From CAYVBE01 sp964448935 (GTDB lineage Bacteria; Planctomycetota; Brocadiia; SM23-32), in assembly GCA_964448935.1 (NCBI GenBank), contig CAYVBE010000049.1:1-22305 (forward strand): DNA of 22,305 nucleotides, read 5' to 3'. Both the position numbers and the translations under genes were made by a program. Positions 22,067-22,305 of this stretch are shown piece by piece. Below the pieces are notes generated by a model. The model was not told the origin of the DNA. It ran no database searches and saw only the letters and a program-made list of their open reading frames with translations. The stretch's first letter is position 1. Every line of letters starts with the position of its first letter.

Positions 22067-22305
22067 GGGATGTGCCGCTGGAGGTGAAGGTGCGGTCGGT
22101 GCCGCCCGTGCGTCTGGCGGAGACGGAGGTCTTTTTCGGCATGGTGCCGGGGAGGAACGCCCGTTTCCCCGCCGGGTATGCTCGGCAGCGCATATCCCCT
22201 TCTCTGAAAGAGATATGCAACCACTCGAAAGCGGGAACACTCTCAGTCCTCGCCCCGGCCAGCGCAGGGTTCAACACTGCACGGAAACCGTGTAGCGCAG
22301 CCGCC
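22066..22305 (+). other. Coding-like open stub running off the window
   Basis: An 80-codon stop-free frame without a start codon begins exactly at the right edge of the palindromic repeat and continues to the end of the window. Its first 33 codons have G or C in the third position in 29 cases, like the real genes here, and then the bias decays. The predicted peptide (LEVKVRSVPPVRLAETEVF near its start) is not recognised. It may be the remnant of a gene truncated by the repeat, or chance. Stop-free runs of this length are common at this GC content. Confidence 0.25.
22190..22218. repeat. Two-step hairpin near the window end
   Basis: GCATA (22190-22194) pairs with TATGC (22214-22218), and inside it TCTCT (22201-22205) pairs with AGAGA (22209-22213) around GAA, with a 6-base bulge on the 5' side. 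There is no T tract. Role unknown; it sits where the coding-like bias of the stub fades. Confidence 0.4.

Noticed and set aside
21452..22240. Minus-strand frames containing CGDEAI- and CEELRRRSN-like peptides
   Set aside because: These peptides are translations of the palindromic repeat, a common source of false hypothetical proteins, and the frame also runs antisense through a sulfatase.
1..22305. CRISPR array, prophage, integron or defence island
   Set aside because: No regularly spaced repeats, no cas, integrase, transposase, restriction or toxin-antitoxin genes were found on either strand.

Overview
The window is high-GC bacterial DNA (about two thirds G+C by eye) with densely packed, short-spaced genes, mostly on the + strand. 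No rRNA, phage or plasmid gene is present. Two adjacent sulfatases, a BatA-type von Willebrand protein, an ECF sigma/anti-sigma pair, a zinc-dependent M48 lipoprotein and sigma70-like promoters suggest a Gram-negative-type (two-membrane) bacterium. A planctomycete or other PVC-like lineage, or a similar heterotroph, is my best guess, but nothing here fixes the phylum.

Layout. Bases 1-3268 hold a + strand run: an unknown 145-aa protein behind a perfect consensus promoter, then a tightly overlapping set of hypoxanthine phosphoribosyltransferase, ROK-family kinase, metallophosphoesterase and a small helical protein. Bases 3272-5008 (minus) carry an ECF sigma factor with its membrane anti-sigma factor, translationally coupled, with what look like tandem housekeeping and ECF-type promoters. 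Divergent from it, 5088-6624 encodes a membrane protein and a BatA-like vWA protein. A UvrD/PcrA helicase (minus, 6750-8942) has a near-perfect promoter and a structured leader. Back-to-back with it run a tiny lipoprotein and an M48 peptidase/TPR lipoprotein, then an orphan mreC and a DinG-type iron-sulfur helicase whose N-terminal exonuclease domain has lost its catalytic residues. A minus-strand glycosyltransferase, tRNA-Leu(UAG) and tRNA-Gly(GCC), cysS and sppA (both minus), and a two-gene sulfatase operon follow. The last 460 bases hold a 119-bp palindromic repeat and a coding-like stub running off the end.

How it fits together. Most genes are housekeeping: purine salvage, sugar phosphorylation, repair helicases, cell-wall shape, tRNA charging and envelope proteolysis. 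The accessory content is the sigma/anti-sigma plus vWA neighbourhood, an envelope-signalling candidate, and the sulfatase pair, which lacks signal peptides and so probably desulfates substrates in the cytoplasm. I see no CRISPR array, transposase, toxin-antitoxin pair or defence island. The least conventional observations are the catalytically dead exonuclease-DinG fusion, the ROK kinase without the family sugar-binding and zinc residues, the tandem sigma promoters, and palindromes placed at the predicted transcription starts of both helicase genes.
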